From assembly GCA_035275065.1 (NCBI GenBank), contig DATENM010000061.1, positions 1 to 64,000 of the forward strand: a stretch of 64,000 nucleotides of DNA, read 5' to 3'. Below the pieces are notes generated by a model. That model saw only the letters and a list, made by a program, of their open reading frames with translations. It made no database searches and was not told the origin of the DNA. The stretch comes from Blastocatellia bacterium (GTDB lineage: Bacteria; Acidobacteriota; Blastocatellia; UBA7656). Position numbers and translations under genes: made by a program. Positions 26,298-35,275 of this stretch are shown here, piece by piece (position 1 is the stretch's first letter; every line of letters starts with the position of its first letter).

Positions 26298-26693
26298 ATG
26301 CAAGAATACTCCTCTTCACCTACTGATCTCAAGAGCCTCATAGGTGAGCAAACCTATTCAGGTTATAACACACAGGCACAGACTCAAGAACTGTTAGAAG
26401 CTTCTGCCTCTATCGGAAATGAGCCTCTAATCTGCTACTTCTGTAAGCTTGAGGTTACTCAAGACCAGCCCATAAACCTCCATCATCCCATCTACCGCAG
26501 CAATGGCGGGACTCAAGTATCGCCAGCTCACGAGACATGCCATGTCGAGTACCACAGCAGGCAGGGCGATTTCAGAGAGTTTGGCAAGCGTAGCGCAGAG
26601 ACCAGGGCATGGGCATTCAACCTCAAGAATGTTCGCAACCATCCTGCCTATGAGTTTGACCGGGCTTACTACCTGATGCTTTATGCGCGGTGA
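26298..26693 (+). CDS. HNH-nuclease-like protein
   Basis: A 131-residue protein. Residues 45-100 hold a zinc-binding HNH-type arrangement: CYFCKLEV, then LHHPIYRSNGG, then HETCHVEYHSRQG. The CxxC and CxxxxH pairs and the HH motif fit the family. GAAAGGA precedes the ATG. It heads a rightward group with the ArdC-like gene. A homing-type or defence nuclease is likely, but it could be catalytically weak. Confidence 0.75.
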   Translation: MQEYSSSPTDLKSLIGEQTYSGYNTQAQTQELLEASASIGNEPLICYFCKLEVTQDQPINLHHPIYRSNGGTQVSPAHETCHVEYHSRQGDFREFGKRSAETRAWAFNLKNVRNHPAYEFDRAYYLMLYAR

Positions 26694-26745
26694 ATGAGAT
26701 GGGGATAGGTCAAGAGCCTATCCCATTTCACTTTATGGAGGAATT

Positions 26746-27510
26746 ATGGACAATCAGACGAAATGGGTAGAGCTACTACAGCAAGCAGTCAGACAACCGG
26801 GATTGATTCTCAAAGCCTACAGCGCGTTTCATGGCTATAGCCTGGGGAATCAGGTAGCAGCAATGATTCAATGCCAGATTAGAGGTATAGAGCCAGGGCC
26901 AATCAATACCTATCCGGGATGGCAGAAGCTAGGGCGACAGGTGAAGAAAGGCCAAAAGGCGATATGGCTATGTATGCCTCTCACCAGAAAGATGAAAGAT
27001 GAAAGCAGTGGAGAGGATCAAACGGTTATTACTACCTTTGTCTGGAAGCCACATTGGTTTGTCTTAGCTCAGACCGAGGGAGAGTCTGTGCCGATGCCTG
27101 AGATGCCAGCCTGGAATAAAGAGAAAGCCCTTGCCGCATTAAGCATCGAGGAAATCTCATTCACAGAAACCAATGGCAACGTGCAAGGCTATGCTCAGAA
27201 GAGCCAGGTGGCGGTCTCTCCTATGGCTGCAATGCCCCATAAAACGCTGTTTCACGAATTGGCCCACATCGAGCTAGGCCACACGGCAGAAGCCTCCTTC
27301 GCGGACTCAGAAATCACGCCCAGAAGCCTCCGAGAGACAGAGGCAGAAGCAGTGGCGATGCTTCTCTGTGAGTCCCTGAGCCTGCCGGGGACTAGGTTTT
27401 GTAGAGGGTACATCCAATCCTGGCTGAAGGGAGAGGTAATCCCTGAAAAGTCAGCGATGAAGATTTTCGGGGCTGCTGATCGAATCTTGAAGGCAGGGCA
27501 GCTATCTTAA
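26746..27510 (+). CDS. ArdC-like antirestriction protein
   Basis: A 254-residue protein with an N-terminal ArdC-type ssDNA-binding domain (about 1-120: YSLGNQVAAMIQCQIRGIEP, PGWQKLGRQVKKGQKAIWL) and a C-terminal zinc metallopeptidase domain with HELAHIELGH. Members of this family occur on plasmids and conjugative elements, where they protect incoming DNA from host restriction. GGAGG precedes the ATG. Its presence fits transfer of the island, although no conjugation genes are in the window. Confidence 0.85.
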   Translation: MDNQTKWVELLQQAVRQPGLILKAYSAFHGYSLGNQVAAMIQCQIRGIEPGPINTYPGWQKLGRQVKKGQKAIWLCMPLTRKMKDESSGEDQTVITTFVWKPHWFVLAQTEGESVPMPEMPAWNKEKALAALSIEEISFTETNGNVQGYAQKSQVAVSPMAAMPHKTLFHELAHIELGHTAEASFADSEITPRSLRETEAEAVAMLLCESLSLPGTRFCRGYIQSWLKGEVIPEKSAMKIFGAADRILKAGQLS

Positions 27511-27546
27511 CAGGATTGTGATGGCTCACAGTCCAAACAATCAACG

Positions 27547-27586
27547 GAGAGGCAGGCCAAGACTTGCACCCTGAGTCCTGCCTCTC
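27547..27586 (+). terminator. Hairpin between ArdC-like and small gene
   Basis: GAGAGGCAGG (27547-27556) pairs with CCTGCCTCTC (27577-27586). It could end or attenuate the ArdC transcript. Confidence 0.5.
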
Positions 27587-27613
27587 TCATCCACCACGAA
27601 GGGAGGACAATCC

Positions 27614-27871
27614 ATGAATACCGATAATGACGAGCCAAAGCAAATCAATCTCACGCACAAAGAGGCCGCAGATTTGGCATTCCGAGCACAAGAGGGCGAC
27701 CCCGACAGCCTAATCTTGCTCCTGGAAGGCATCAAAGAGAAAAAGGACCCGACGGATGCATTCGTATTGATTCAGTCAGCCATTGATGAAGTAATCCGGC
27801 TGGGCAGCTTCTACTCGGACCTGAAGGAAGATTATCTTCGCATTCTCATCAGGAAGTTCAGGCAAGAGTAA
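27614..27871 (+). CDS. Small acidic hypothetical protein
   Basis: An 85-residue helical protein (KEAADLAFRAQEGDPDSLIL), no motif recognised. GGGAGG lies about 9 bases before the ATG, supporting translation. It follows ArdC in the same direction and may be an element accessory gene, for instance an anti-defence protein. Confidence 0.65.
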   Translation: MNTDNDEPKQINLTHKEAADLAFRAQEGDPDSLILLLEGIKEKKDPTDAFVLIQSAIDEVIRLGSFYSDLKEDYLRILIRKFRQE

Positions 27872-27942
27872 GCAAGCAATAAGAGGAAAGGGTATCTCCC
27901 CCAAAGACTAAGAATCAAAGATGAACCGGAATTCTTAAGCAG

Positions 27943-27968
27943 CCAGGGCCACCTTTGAATGGCCCTGG
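27943..27968. terminator. Bidirectional terminator
   Basis: CCAGGGCCA pairs with TGGCCCTGG across an 8-nt loop, followed by TTCTCTGTTTCTC, between two convergent genes. Confidence 0.75.
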
Positions 27969-27993
27969 TTCTCTGTTTCTCGGATTATCTGCT

Positions 27994-29286
27994 TTACTCT
28001 TCTGGGAGATAAATAAAGCCGGCCTGCGTCAATATCTCATTGATTTCCATAGGTGGTTTCTCCTCAAGGTTGAGTAAAAAAACTAAACCAAAGATACTGA
28101 TAGCAAGGGCAGTCCCTTCCGGCCAATCAAGATAAGATACTATGCTGATCTCTGGATTCGGTTGGCTATGTTTGCGGCACAGTACCTTATTCGGAGCATC
28201 CCCCTTACCCAAGATGAATGCCCTTGCCGCGTCAAATCTACTGTTACATGCATATTCTTGCCCTTTGTCAAACGCCGCCATTCCTAAAGAAATCTTATAC
28301 AAAGCCCTTTGGAGTGCAGTATACTCGGCTGCCTTCTTTGATTCTAAATGGAAGCTGAATTTGAACCGGCCATCTTCTAGCTCTGTTTCTTCTGTGAAGG
28401 GATTTGCACCTTCCTTTGCAGTCCATTTAATGTGTCGCGGATGAGTTTTCTCGATAGTAACATCACCAAACTCAGTCTTGGGAAGCTTCCCCTTTTTGGT
28501 ATAAGGGAGATAATATACTCGCAACATTCCAATGGGTGGGAATTCAACCAATGCTTGATCCAGTGGCGATAGCACATTGTTGTTACAGTTCTTGCAGACC
28601 ATACCCTTTGGTAAGATTAATTCGTCATTGCCCAAAGACTCTGGGAATATATGCTCCTCGGTTGAAAAATCGCCGGATGTCGTCAAACAAAAAATACAGC
28701 GGTTTTCACCTTTAGGTGAAACATCAACAAGTACCTTATAGGTCTCAGTCTGTTCTATCTGATGAATAACCTTGAGAAGGTTTGTTGCCAAAACAAAAGC
28801 TTGCTCATTATAGGTATAGAAAGAATGCTCAAGTAATGGTCCCATGATTGGGACGCTAGTGATTTCTTTTAGTCGGTTTAAGAATTCCTCCTCCTCTGCA
28901 AAATAGTTGCCCTCGGCCACTAGCCGATAGATTTTTTCTGCGGTAAGAACTTCGTCGTTATAGTTGATAGGAATATATCCATTGTTCATTTCCGCAATGA
29001 ACTTTTCAACTCCCTCAACAATCTCAGGAGCAATTTCTGCTGCAAATTTGTCACGCAAGAAACTCCATACATTTGCGTAGTAGATGGGTTCTAAAGGGTT
29101 TAAGAAAGGCCGCATTAAAACGACAAATCGTACAGTTTCGCTAGGATCAGGAGTTTCACATTTTGCTTCACCACTGGTCTGGTCAAACTTGACTTGAAAC
29201 TGAAATGAACCTGTGCGGTACATCTTTGGGAGCAATCCCTTAACCCGATGATAATGTCGTTTGAATGATCTGATGAGCGGAATCAT
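27994..29286 (-). CDS. HNH-nuclease protein, possible defence effector
   Basis: A 430-residue soluble protein. Residues 195-245 form an HNH_5-like module: CIFCLTTSGDFSTEEHIFPE, then LGNDELILP, then CKNCNN. Both CxxC zinc pairs and the EHIFPES His are present. The 190-residue N terminus and 180-residue C terminus have no family I can name. It is AT-rich and lies last before the tRNA, at the cargo position where defence genes often sit. Defence role is inference. Confidence 0.7.
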   Translation of the reverse strand: MIPLIRSFKRHYHRVKGLLPKMYRTGSFQFQVKFDQTSGEAKCETPDPSETVRFVVLMRPFLNPLEPIYYANVWSFLRDKFAAEIAPEIVEGVEKFIAEMNNGYIPINYNDEVLTAEKIYRLVAEGNYFAEEEEFLNRLKEITSVPIMGPLLEHSFYTYNEQAFVLATNLLKVIHQIEQTETYKVLVDVSPKGENRCIFCLTTSGDFSTEEHIFPESLGNDELILPKGMVCKNCNNNVLSPLDQALVEFPPIGMLRVYYLPYTKKGKLPKTEFGDVTIEKTHPRHIKWTAKEGANPFTEETELEDGRFKFSFHLESKKAAEYTALQRALYKISLGMAAFDKGQEYACNSRFDAARAFILGKGDAPNKVLCRKHSQPNPEISIVSYLDWPEGTALAISIFGLVFLLNLEEKPPMEINEILTQAGFIYLPEE

Positions 29287-29375
29287 TTGTTACTTCCTTT
29301 CCGCTATTACTCAGCCTCTAATGTAGGATGGCCTGTAAACGCGCAGAATTGGCTTATGAAACAATCTTCGTTTTC

Positions 29376-29397
29376 AATGTGGCCCTCAATGTGGCCC
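29376..29397. repeat. Paired AATGTGGCCC repeats, right end of element
   Basis: AATGTGGCCC at 29376-29385 and 29388-29397, 12-bp period, the same pair as at 330-351. CCCTAAAT, also present near the left end (139-146, 349-356), occurs at 29425-29432. Confidence 0.6.
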
Positions 29398-29441
29398 ATA
29401 TAGCAAAGGCTACCATCAAGGTAGCCCTAAATCATTGTTTT

Positions 29442-29488
29442 TATGGAGCCAGCGAAGGGACTCGAACCCTTGACCTCCGGTTTACGAA
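29442..29488 (-). repeat. attR: 47-bp repeat inside tRNA-Thr
   Basis: Perfect match to 155-201. It overlaps the CCA end, T arm and anticodon arm of the intact tRNA gene, as expected when the element supplies a replacement tRNA 3' end. Confidence 0.9.
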
Positions 29489-29519
29489 ACCGATGCTCTA
29501 CCAACTGAGCTACGCTGGC
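29444..29519 (-). tRNA. tRNA-Thr (anticodon CGU)
   Basis: A 76-nt cloverleaf with CCA encoded: acceptor GCCAGCG pairs with CGCTGGC, D arm TAGCTCAGTTGGTAGAGC, anticodon loop TTCGTAA (anticodon CGT, reading ACG), T arm with GGTTCGAGTCC. It is the integration target of the island, and the sequence is intact. Confidence 0.95.
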
Positions 29520-29554
29520 AACCCTTTGTTTTATCTATAAATTAAAAGAGCCAC

Positions 29555-29840
29555 TCACGCCGTTGCCATATCAGCTTGTGGCAGATTTGTGGCAGGGTTT
29601 GATTGTACCCTACTTTTAGCCGCCGCTTCAACCGCTCGACGCTTTCCTTCTTCTGTTCTATGAACATACCGCATTGTGGTGTGGCTGTCTATGTGACCCC
29701 TCACTTCTTTCACCGCGCTGATCGGTGTACCACCATCTATCGCCCTTGTGCCAAAAGTATCCGCCCCGTACAGTGAAAGTTGATGTCGGGGATACCAGCG
29801 TCACGCAACGCTTTCCGGCCCGGTATTCACGATTCCCTTC
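29555..29840 (-). pseudogene. C-terminal remnant of another tyrosine integrase
   Basis: On the minus strand, FGTRAIDGGTPISAVKEVRG, then HTTMRYVHRTEEGKRR, lead to a TGA at 29555-29557, a typical integrase C-terminal box with the catalytic Tyr. Upstream, KALRDAGIPDINFH continues the family pattern but in a different frame, so the HDLRH box is broken by a frameshift. It lies just outside the right att site. It is a separate event from the intact integrase at 369. Confidence 0.75.
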
Positions 29841-30006
29841 AAGAAGAAGGAATGGCTTGTCACCCGCGAGTCGGCAATAGCCAGTTCATCAGTCAAAGGC
29901 TCATCATCACGGACGTAACGCTCGTTCTTGGCGAAACCGGCGATCACATCCTTGCTTGCTCTCCCAACACTATCCCGCCTAAACAGTTTGACCATCGCCC
30001 AACCTT

Positions 30007-30057
30007 GATGCATAATTATGCATCTTATTCAAGAATATGCAGTATTGCCGCATATTC
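30007..30057. promoter_or_regulatory. ARG-box-like operators upstream of argR
   Basis: GATGCATAATTATGCATC (30007-30024) is a perfect 18-bp palindrome, close to the E. coli ARG-box pattern with TGCAT in place of TGAAT. A second inverted repeat follows, GAATATGC (30033-30040) with GCATATTC (30050-30057). Paired boxes a few bases apart just before argR suggest autoregulation and control of the operon. Confidence 0.7.
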
Positions 30058-30067
30058 AATCAGAATT

Positions 30068-30580
30068 ATGAAGACAACGCGGCAACAAAACATCCTGGAG
30101 ATTATCGGCGCACGGCGCGTCGCCACACAGCAACAGTTGGCGCGCGAACTGCGGCGGCGCGGCATCGAGGCGACACAGTCAAGCATCTCGCGCGACATCG
30201 TCGAACTCGGGTTGACTAAGCTGCAAGGCCGCTACACCGCGCCGCAGGCGGCTATCGCCGGCAGCCCCGTAGTCGCTGTGGATACTGCCGGCGATAACTT
30301 GATCGTCATCAAGACGGTCATCGGCCAGGCGTCGGCGACGGCGCTCGCCATTGACCGCGCCGGCATCAGCGAAATCGTCGGCACGGTCGCCGGCGACGAT
30401 ACGCTGATGGTCGCTGTCAAAGACCTGGACGCGCAGCGCGCCGCGATCAAGCAGATCACCCGGCTGTTCGCGCCGGTCACCGTCGAAGCCGCCGCGCCGC
30501 GCCGACAGCCTTTAAGGTCAACGCCGCAGAGCAACGGCGCGCGCCGCCGGTCGGCGCGCAGCAGCGCACGTCCGCGCTGA
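30068..30580 (+). CDS. argR: Arginine repressor ArgR
   Basis: A 170-residue regulator. N-terminal winged HTH ([20 protein letters not shown], then the [12 protein letters not shown] recognition block) and a C-terminal oligomerisation and arginine-binding domain (about 80-145, with [13 protein letters not shown]). The last 25 residues are a basic tail. The open frame starts back at 29780, but the ATG at 30068 matches the family N terminus, and the operators lie immediately upstream. It would sense arginine and repress the operon. A 35-bp gap separates it from argG. Confidence 0.95.
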   Translation: MKTTRQQNILEIIGARRVATQQQLARELRRRGIEATQSSISRDIVELGLTKLQGRYTAPQAAIAGSPVVAVDTAGDNLIVIKTVIGQASATALAIDRAGISEIVGTVAGDDTLMVAVKDLDAQRAAIKQITRLFAPVTVEAAAPRRQPLRSTPQSNGARRRSARSSARPR

Positions 30581-30615
30581 TCATCGCCTGCAATTATTCA
30601 ATAAGGAGTCATCAA

Positions 30616-31824
<1,209 letters not shown>

Positions 31825-31827
<3 letters not shown>

Positions 31828-31896
31828 CGCGAGCCGGCAGCCTGCGTAATCATTCCGACCGAGTGCGATACCGGCGCAAGCTGCCGGCTCGCGCTA
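31825..31896. repeat. 17-bp inverted repeat between argG and next gene
   Basis: Arms 31825-31841 and 31880-31896 are perfectly complementary (TAGCGCGAGCCGGCAGC). The loop is 38 nt. The left arm includes the argG stop codon. The sequence shares the GCGCAAGC style of the palindromes at 45200 and 58365. Confidence 0.7.
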
Positions 31897-31912
31897 CACA
31901 GGGGGCAGACCG

Positions 31913-33016
31913 ATGAGCAGTCAGCAGACTATAGCCAGGACGGCCGCGGTGATAGACGCGCCCGACACCGACGTGCGATTGGTGCGGGTTGACAAGATCG
32001 CTTCGTCAACCGTCAACCTCAATCTGCCGCACGAGCTGGAGATTACGACGCGCTGCGAAGCGCGCGCCGGTAACGTCGTCGTCGTCCGCACGCTCACGGA
32101 CAACGCGACGTACAACACGCTTGAGTTGGTGACGGGCCGCATGGCGAAGATCAACCCCGGCGACATCATTGCCGGCGTGCTCGGTTACCGGCGGGCGCTG
32201 AAAGGCTTCGTCGGCGACGTGCCGGAGAGCCTCAAGGCCGGCGACCGTCTGCACCTGCTCAACCTCGGCGGCCTGGTCGGCCAGTGCCTCGGCCATCATC
32301 ACAGTCTCAACAACGCCATTGAGGTCGAAGTCATCGGCATGCCGTTAAGTGAAGGTCGCATTCTCAATATCAGCGAAGGCGCGGTTGCGTCACGCGCTCG
32401 GCTTACAACGACGACGCCGCTGGTGTTGGTCGCCGGCACTTGCATGAATTCGGGCAAGACCTACGCCGTGACCGAGATCATCAAGCACCTGACGCGCGCC
32501 GGCCTGCGGGTCGCGGCGGCCAAGCTGTCGGGCGTCGCCTGCCTGCGCGACACGCTCAACATGCAGGATCACGGCGCGGTCAAGACCTTGAGCTTTCTTG
32601 ATTGCGGCTTGCCCTCAACCGTAGGCGTCAACGATCTGGCGCCGATGGCCAAGGGCGTGATTGAAGAGCTGGCGCAGGTCGAGCCCGACTGCGCGGTGAT
32701 CGAGCTGGGCGACGGCTTGCTCGGCGGCTATTCGGTCGAAACGATTTTCAATGACGCCGAGTTGATGCGAGCGACGGCGGCGCTGGTCTTTTGCGCTTCG
32801 GACTTCGTCGGCGCGTGGGGCGGGCGCGAGCTGCTGGCGGCGCACGGCGTCAAGATTGACGTGATGAGCGGCCCGGTCACCGATTCACAGATGGGCGCCG
32901 ATTATGTGCGCGAGCATCTCGGCGTCGCCGCCGCCAACGCCGTCAATCACGGCGAGCAACTGGCGAGTTTGGTCAAAGAAAAAGTCGAGCAGTGGGCAGT
33001 TGGGGTGAAGCAATGA
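31913..33016 (+). CDS. DUF1611/BioD-like P-loop protein of the arginine operon
   Basis: A 367-residue cytoplasmic protein. The N-terminal half (20-160) is a beta-rich domain (VVVVRTLTDNATYNTLELVT, GDIIAGVLGYRRALKGFVGD). The C-terminal half begins with a BioD-like P loop GTCMNSGKT (about 178-186), followed by VAAAKLSGVACLRD and a VIELGDGLLGG strand. This resembles DUF1611, one member of which (DgcN) is reported to N-acetylate D-glutamate. It overlaps argC by ATGA and is flanked by argG and argC, with no argA or argJ in the operon. Role in making the N-acylglutamate is a hypothesis. Alternatives are an ATP-dependent ligase or a regulator. Confidence 0.65.
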   Translation: MSSQQTIARTAAVIDAPDTDVRLVRVDKIASSTVNLNLPHELEITTRCEARAGNVVVVRTLTDNATYNTLELVTGRMAKINPGDIIAGVLGYRRALKGFVGDVPESLKAGDRLHLLNLGGLVGQCLGHHHSLNNAIEVEVIGMPLSEGRILNISEGAVASRARLTTTTPLVLVAGTCMNSGKTYAVTEIIKHLTRAGLRVAAAKLSGVACLRDTLNMQDHGAVKTLSFLDCGLPSTVGVNDLAPMAKGVIEELAQVEPDCAVIELGDGLLGGYSVETIFNDAELMRATAALVFCASDFVGAWGGRELLAAHGVKIDVMSGPVTDSQMGADYVREHLGVAAANAVNHGEQLASLVKEKVEQWAVGVKQ

Positions 33017-34044
33017 TCAAAGTCGGCATCCTCGGCGGGTCAGGTTATGGCGGCAGCGAATTGCTGCGCCTTCTGCTGTTCCACCCGCGGGTCGAGATCA
33101 AGCTGGTGACGGCGAACGAGCACGCCGGCAAGCGCGTTGATGCGGTGCATCCGAATCTCGCGCGGCTGACCGATTTGCAGTTCACCGCAGTGCCCGATGC
33201 CGCTGAGCTTGGCGAGCTTGATTGTCTCTTTCTCGCCTTGCCGCACGGGCAGGCGATGGGGATCGTGCCAGGGCTGCCGCGAACCGTTAAATGCATTGAC
33301 CTGTCGGGCGATTTTCGTCTGAGCGACGCCGCGGTGTTCAAACAGTTCTACGGCTTCGAGCAGACGCAGATGGCGGCGCAGCGCGATTTCGTCTACGGCC
33401 TGACGGAAGTCAACCGCGCGCAGATCAAAGAGGCAACGCGCATCGCCAATCCCGGCTGCTTTGCGACGGCGCTGGCGCTCGGGCTTTATCCGTTCGTCGC
33501 TTCGGGCGCGATTAGCGGCAAGATCATCGCCGACCTGAAGACCGGCTCATCCGGCTCGGGCGCTAAGCCCGCGGCCAATACGCATCACCCGAAGCGCGCC
33601 AATAGTTTTTACGCTTACAAAACCTTCGCGCACCAGCACCAGCCCGAAGTCGAGCAACTGCTCGCCGCCGTCAGCCCGCGATGGCAAGACACGAGCCGAC
33701 TGGTCTTGCAGACTCATTCGCTGCCGGCGGTGCGCGGCATCTTCGCCTCGCTCTACCTGACGACCAATCAAGCGACGAGTCATGAGCAGGTCGGTGAATT
33801 GCTACGAAGTTTCTATGGCGATGAATTTTTCATTCGCCCGGTCAACGGCTCGCCGGACATCAACTGGGTGAAGGGCACGAACTTCGTTGACATCGGCTAT
33901 GCCACGCAGGACGACACGGTGATCGTCTTTGTGGCCCTGGACAATCTCGTCAAAGGCGCGGCGGGCCAGGCCGTGCAAAACATGAATCTGATGTTCGGCA
34001 TCCCTGAGCGAACCGGGCTGATACTGGCAGGCACGAACCCTTAA
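33013..34044 (+). CDS. argC: N-acyl-gamma-glutamyl-phosphate reductase
   Basis: 343 residues. N-terminal NAD(P)-binding GILGGSGYGG, active-site Cys149 in ANPGCFATALALGLYPF, and the downstream HHPKRANSFYAYK region. It reduces the acyl-glutamyl phosphate made by ArgB. The ATG at 33013 overlaps the previous gene by 4 bases. Confidence 0.95.
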   Translation: MIKVGILGGSGYGGSELLRLLLFHPRVEIKLVTANEHAGKRVDAVHPNLARLTDLQFTAVPDAAELGELDCLFLALPHGQAMGIVPGLPRTVKCIDLSGDFRLSDAAVFKQFYGFEQTQMAAQRDFVYGLTEVNRAQIKEATRIANPGCFATALALGLYPFVASGAISGKIIADLKTGSSGSGAKPAANTHHPKRANSFYAYKTFAHQHQPEVEQLLAAVSPRWQDTSRLVLQTHSLPAVRGIFASLYLTTNQATSHEQVGELLRSFYGDEFFIRPVNGSPDINWVKGTNFVDIGYATQDDTVIVFVALDNLVKGAAGQAVQNMNLMFGIPERTGLILAGTNP

Positions 34045-34082
34045 TGCCCGCGACGGCCAATTCATTTGCAGAGGAGAATCAA

Positions 34083-35261
34083 GTGAGCACGCAACCGCAG
34101 ACGGAAAGCATCATTGACGTTGAAGAGCAGTACCAGGTCGCAACTTATAAGAAGTTCCCTTTCGTCGTCGAGCGCGGCGAAGACGTTTGGGTCTACACCA
34201 GCGCGGGCGAGCGTTACCTCGACCTCTACGGCGGCCACGCGGTGGTGTCAACCGGGCATTCACACCCGCGCATCGTCCGCGCCATCAGCGAGCAGGCCGG
34301 GCGCTTGATCTTTTATTCGAACCTCGTCTATAACGACACGCGGGCGCGGGCGGCACGCAAGCTGGTTGACATCGCCCACCCGCTGCACCGCAAAGCGTTC
34401 TTCTGCAACTCGGGCACAGAGGCCAACGAGAACGCGTTGAAGATTGCCCGCAAGCTTACGGGTCGCGACAAAGTGGTCTCTTTCGACGGCAGCTTCCACG
34501 GGCGCACGCCGGGGTCGCTGGCGGCTACTGGCTTACCCAAATACCGCGAAGGCATTTCGCCGATGCTTGCCGGCCACGCCTATGCGCCGTTTGACGACGT
34601 TGCCGCCATCGAGAGCCTGATCGACGAGCAGACGGCGGCAGTGATCCTTGAGCCGATTCAGAGCATGGGCGGCGCGCGCATGGGCTCGCCGGAGTTCTAT
34701 CGGGCGTTGCGCGAGCTGTGCGACCGCGCCGAAGCCATGTTGATTTATGACGAAGTGCAGACTGGCATGGGACGCACCGGCGAATACTTTTTCGCGGGCC
34801 GCTATGAAGTCGTGCCTGACATGGTGACGCTCGCCAAAGGCATCGCCAGCGGCGTGCCGATGGGCGCGGTGCTGATGACCGAAGAGATCGCCGGCGAGAT
34901 CAAGCTCAGTGATCTGGGCACGACCTTTGGCGGCGGCCCGCTGGCCTGCGCGGCGCTCGAAGCGACGATTGACGTCATCGGCGACGAACACCTTCTCGAC
35001 AACGTGCGCGCCAACTCCCAGTATCTTTACGCGGAGCTCGGCAAGCTGCCTCAGGTCGCCGAGCTGCGTGGTCTGGGCTATCTGGTCGGCATTAAATTCA
35101 AGAGCGAGAGCGCCCGGCCTTATCAACAAGCCCTGCTCGCCCGCAAGATCATCACCGGCCTTGCCGACGACCCGAGCGTGCTAAGACTGTTGCCGCCGCT
35201 GACGCTCAGGCGCGCCGAGATCGATCTGTTCTTGAGCGAGCTGGCAACCATGCAGTTTTGA
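34083..35261 (+). CDS. argD: N-acylornithine aminotransferase
   Basis: A 392-residue class-III PLP aminotransferase. FFCNSGTEANENALKIARK, IYDEVQTGMGRTG and the PLP Lys in LAKGIASG are present. It converts N-acylglutamate semialdehyde to N-acylornithine. GTG at 34083 with AGGAG 7 bases upstream is better supported than the ATG at 34044 that overlaps the argC stop. Confidence 0.93.
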   Translation: MSTQPQTESIIDVEEQYQVATYKKFPFVVERGEDVWVYTSAGERYLDLYGGHAVVSTGHSHPRIVRAISEQAGRLIFYSNLVYNDTRARAARKLVDIAHPLHRKAFFCNSGTEANENALKIARKLTGRDKVVSFDGSFHGRTPGSLAATGLPKYREGISPMLAGHAYAPFDDVAAIESLIDEQTAAVILEPIQSMGGARMGSPEFYRALRELCDRAEAMLIYDEVQTGMGRTGEYFFAGRYEVVPDMVTLAKGIASGVPMGAVLMTEEIAGEIKLSDLGTTFGGGPLACAALEATIDVIGDEHLLDNVRANSQYLYAELGKLPQVAELRGLGYLVGIKFKSESARPYQQALLARKIITGLADDPSVLRLLPPLTLRRAEIDLFLSELATMQF

Positions 35262-35275
35262 ATTTGAGAGTTGAA

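Noticed and set aside
29780..30067. N-terminal extension of argR by about 96 codons
   Set aside because: The extension crosses the integrase remnant and both operator palindromes and does not match the repressor family, which starts at 30068.
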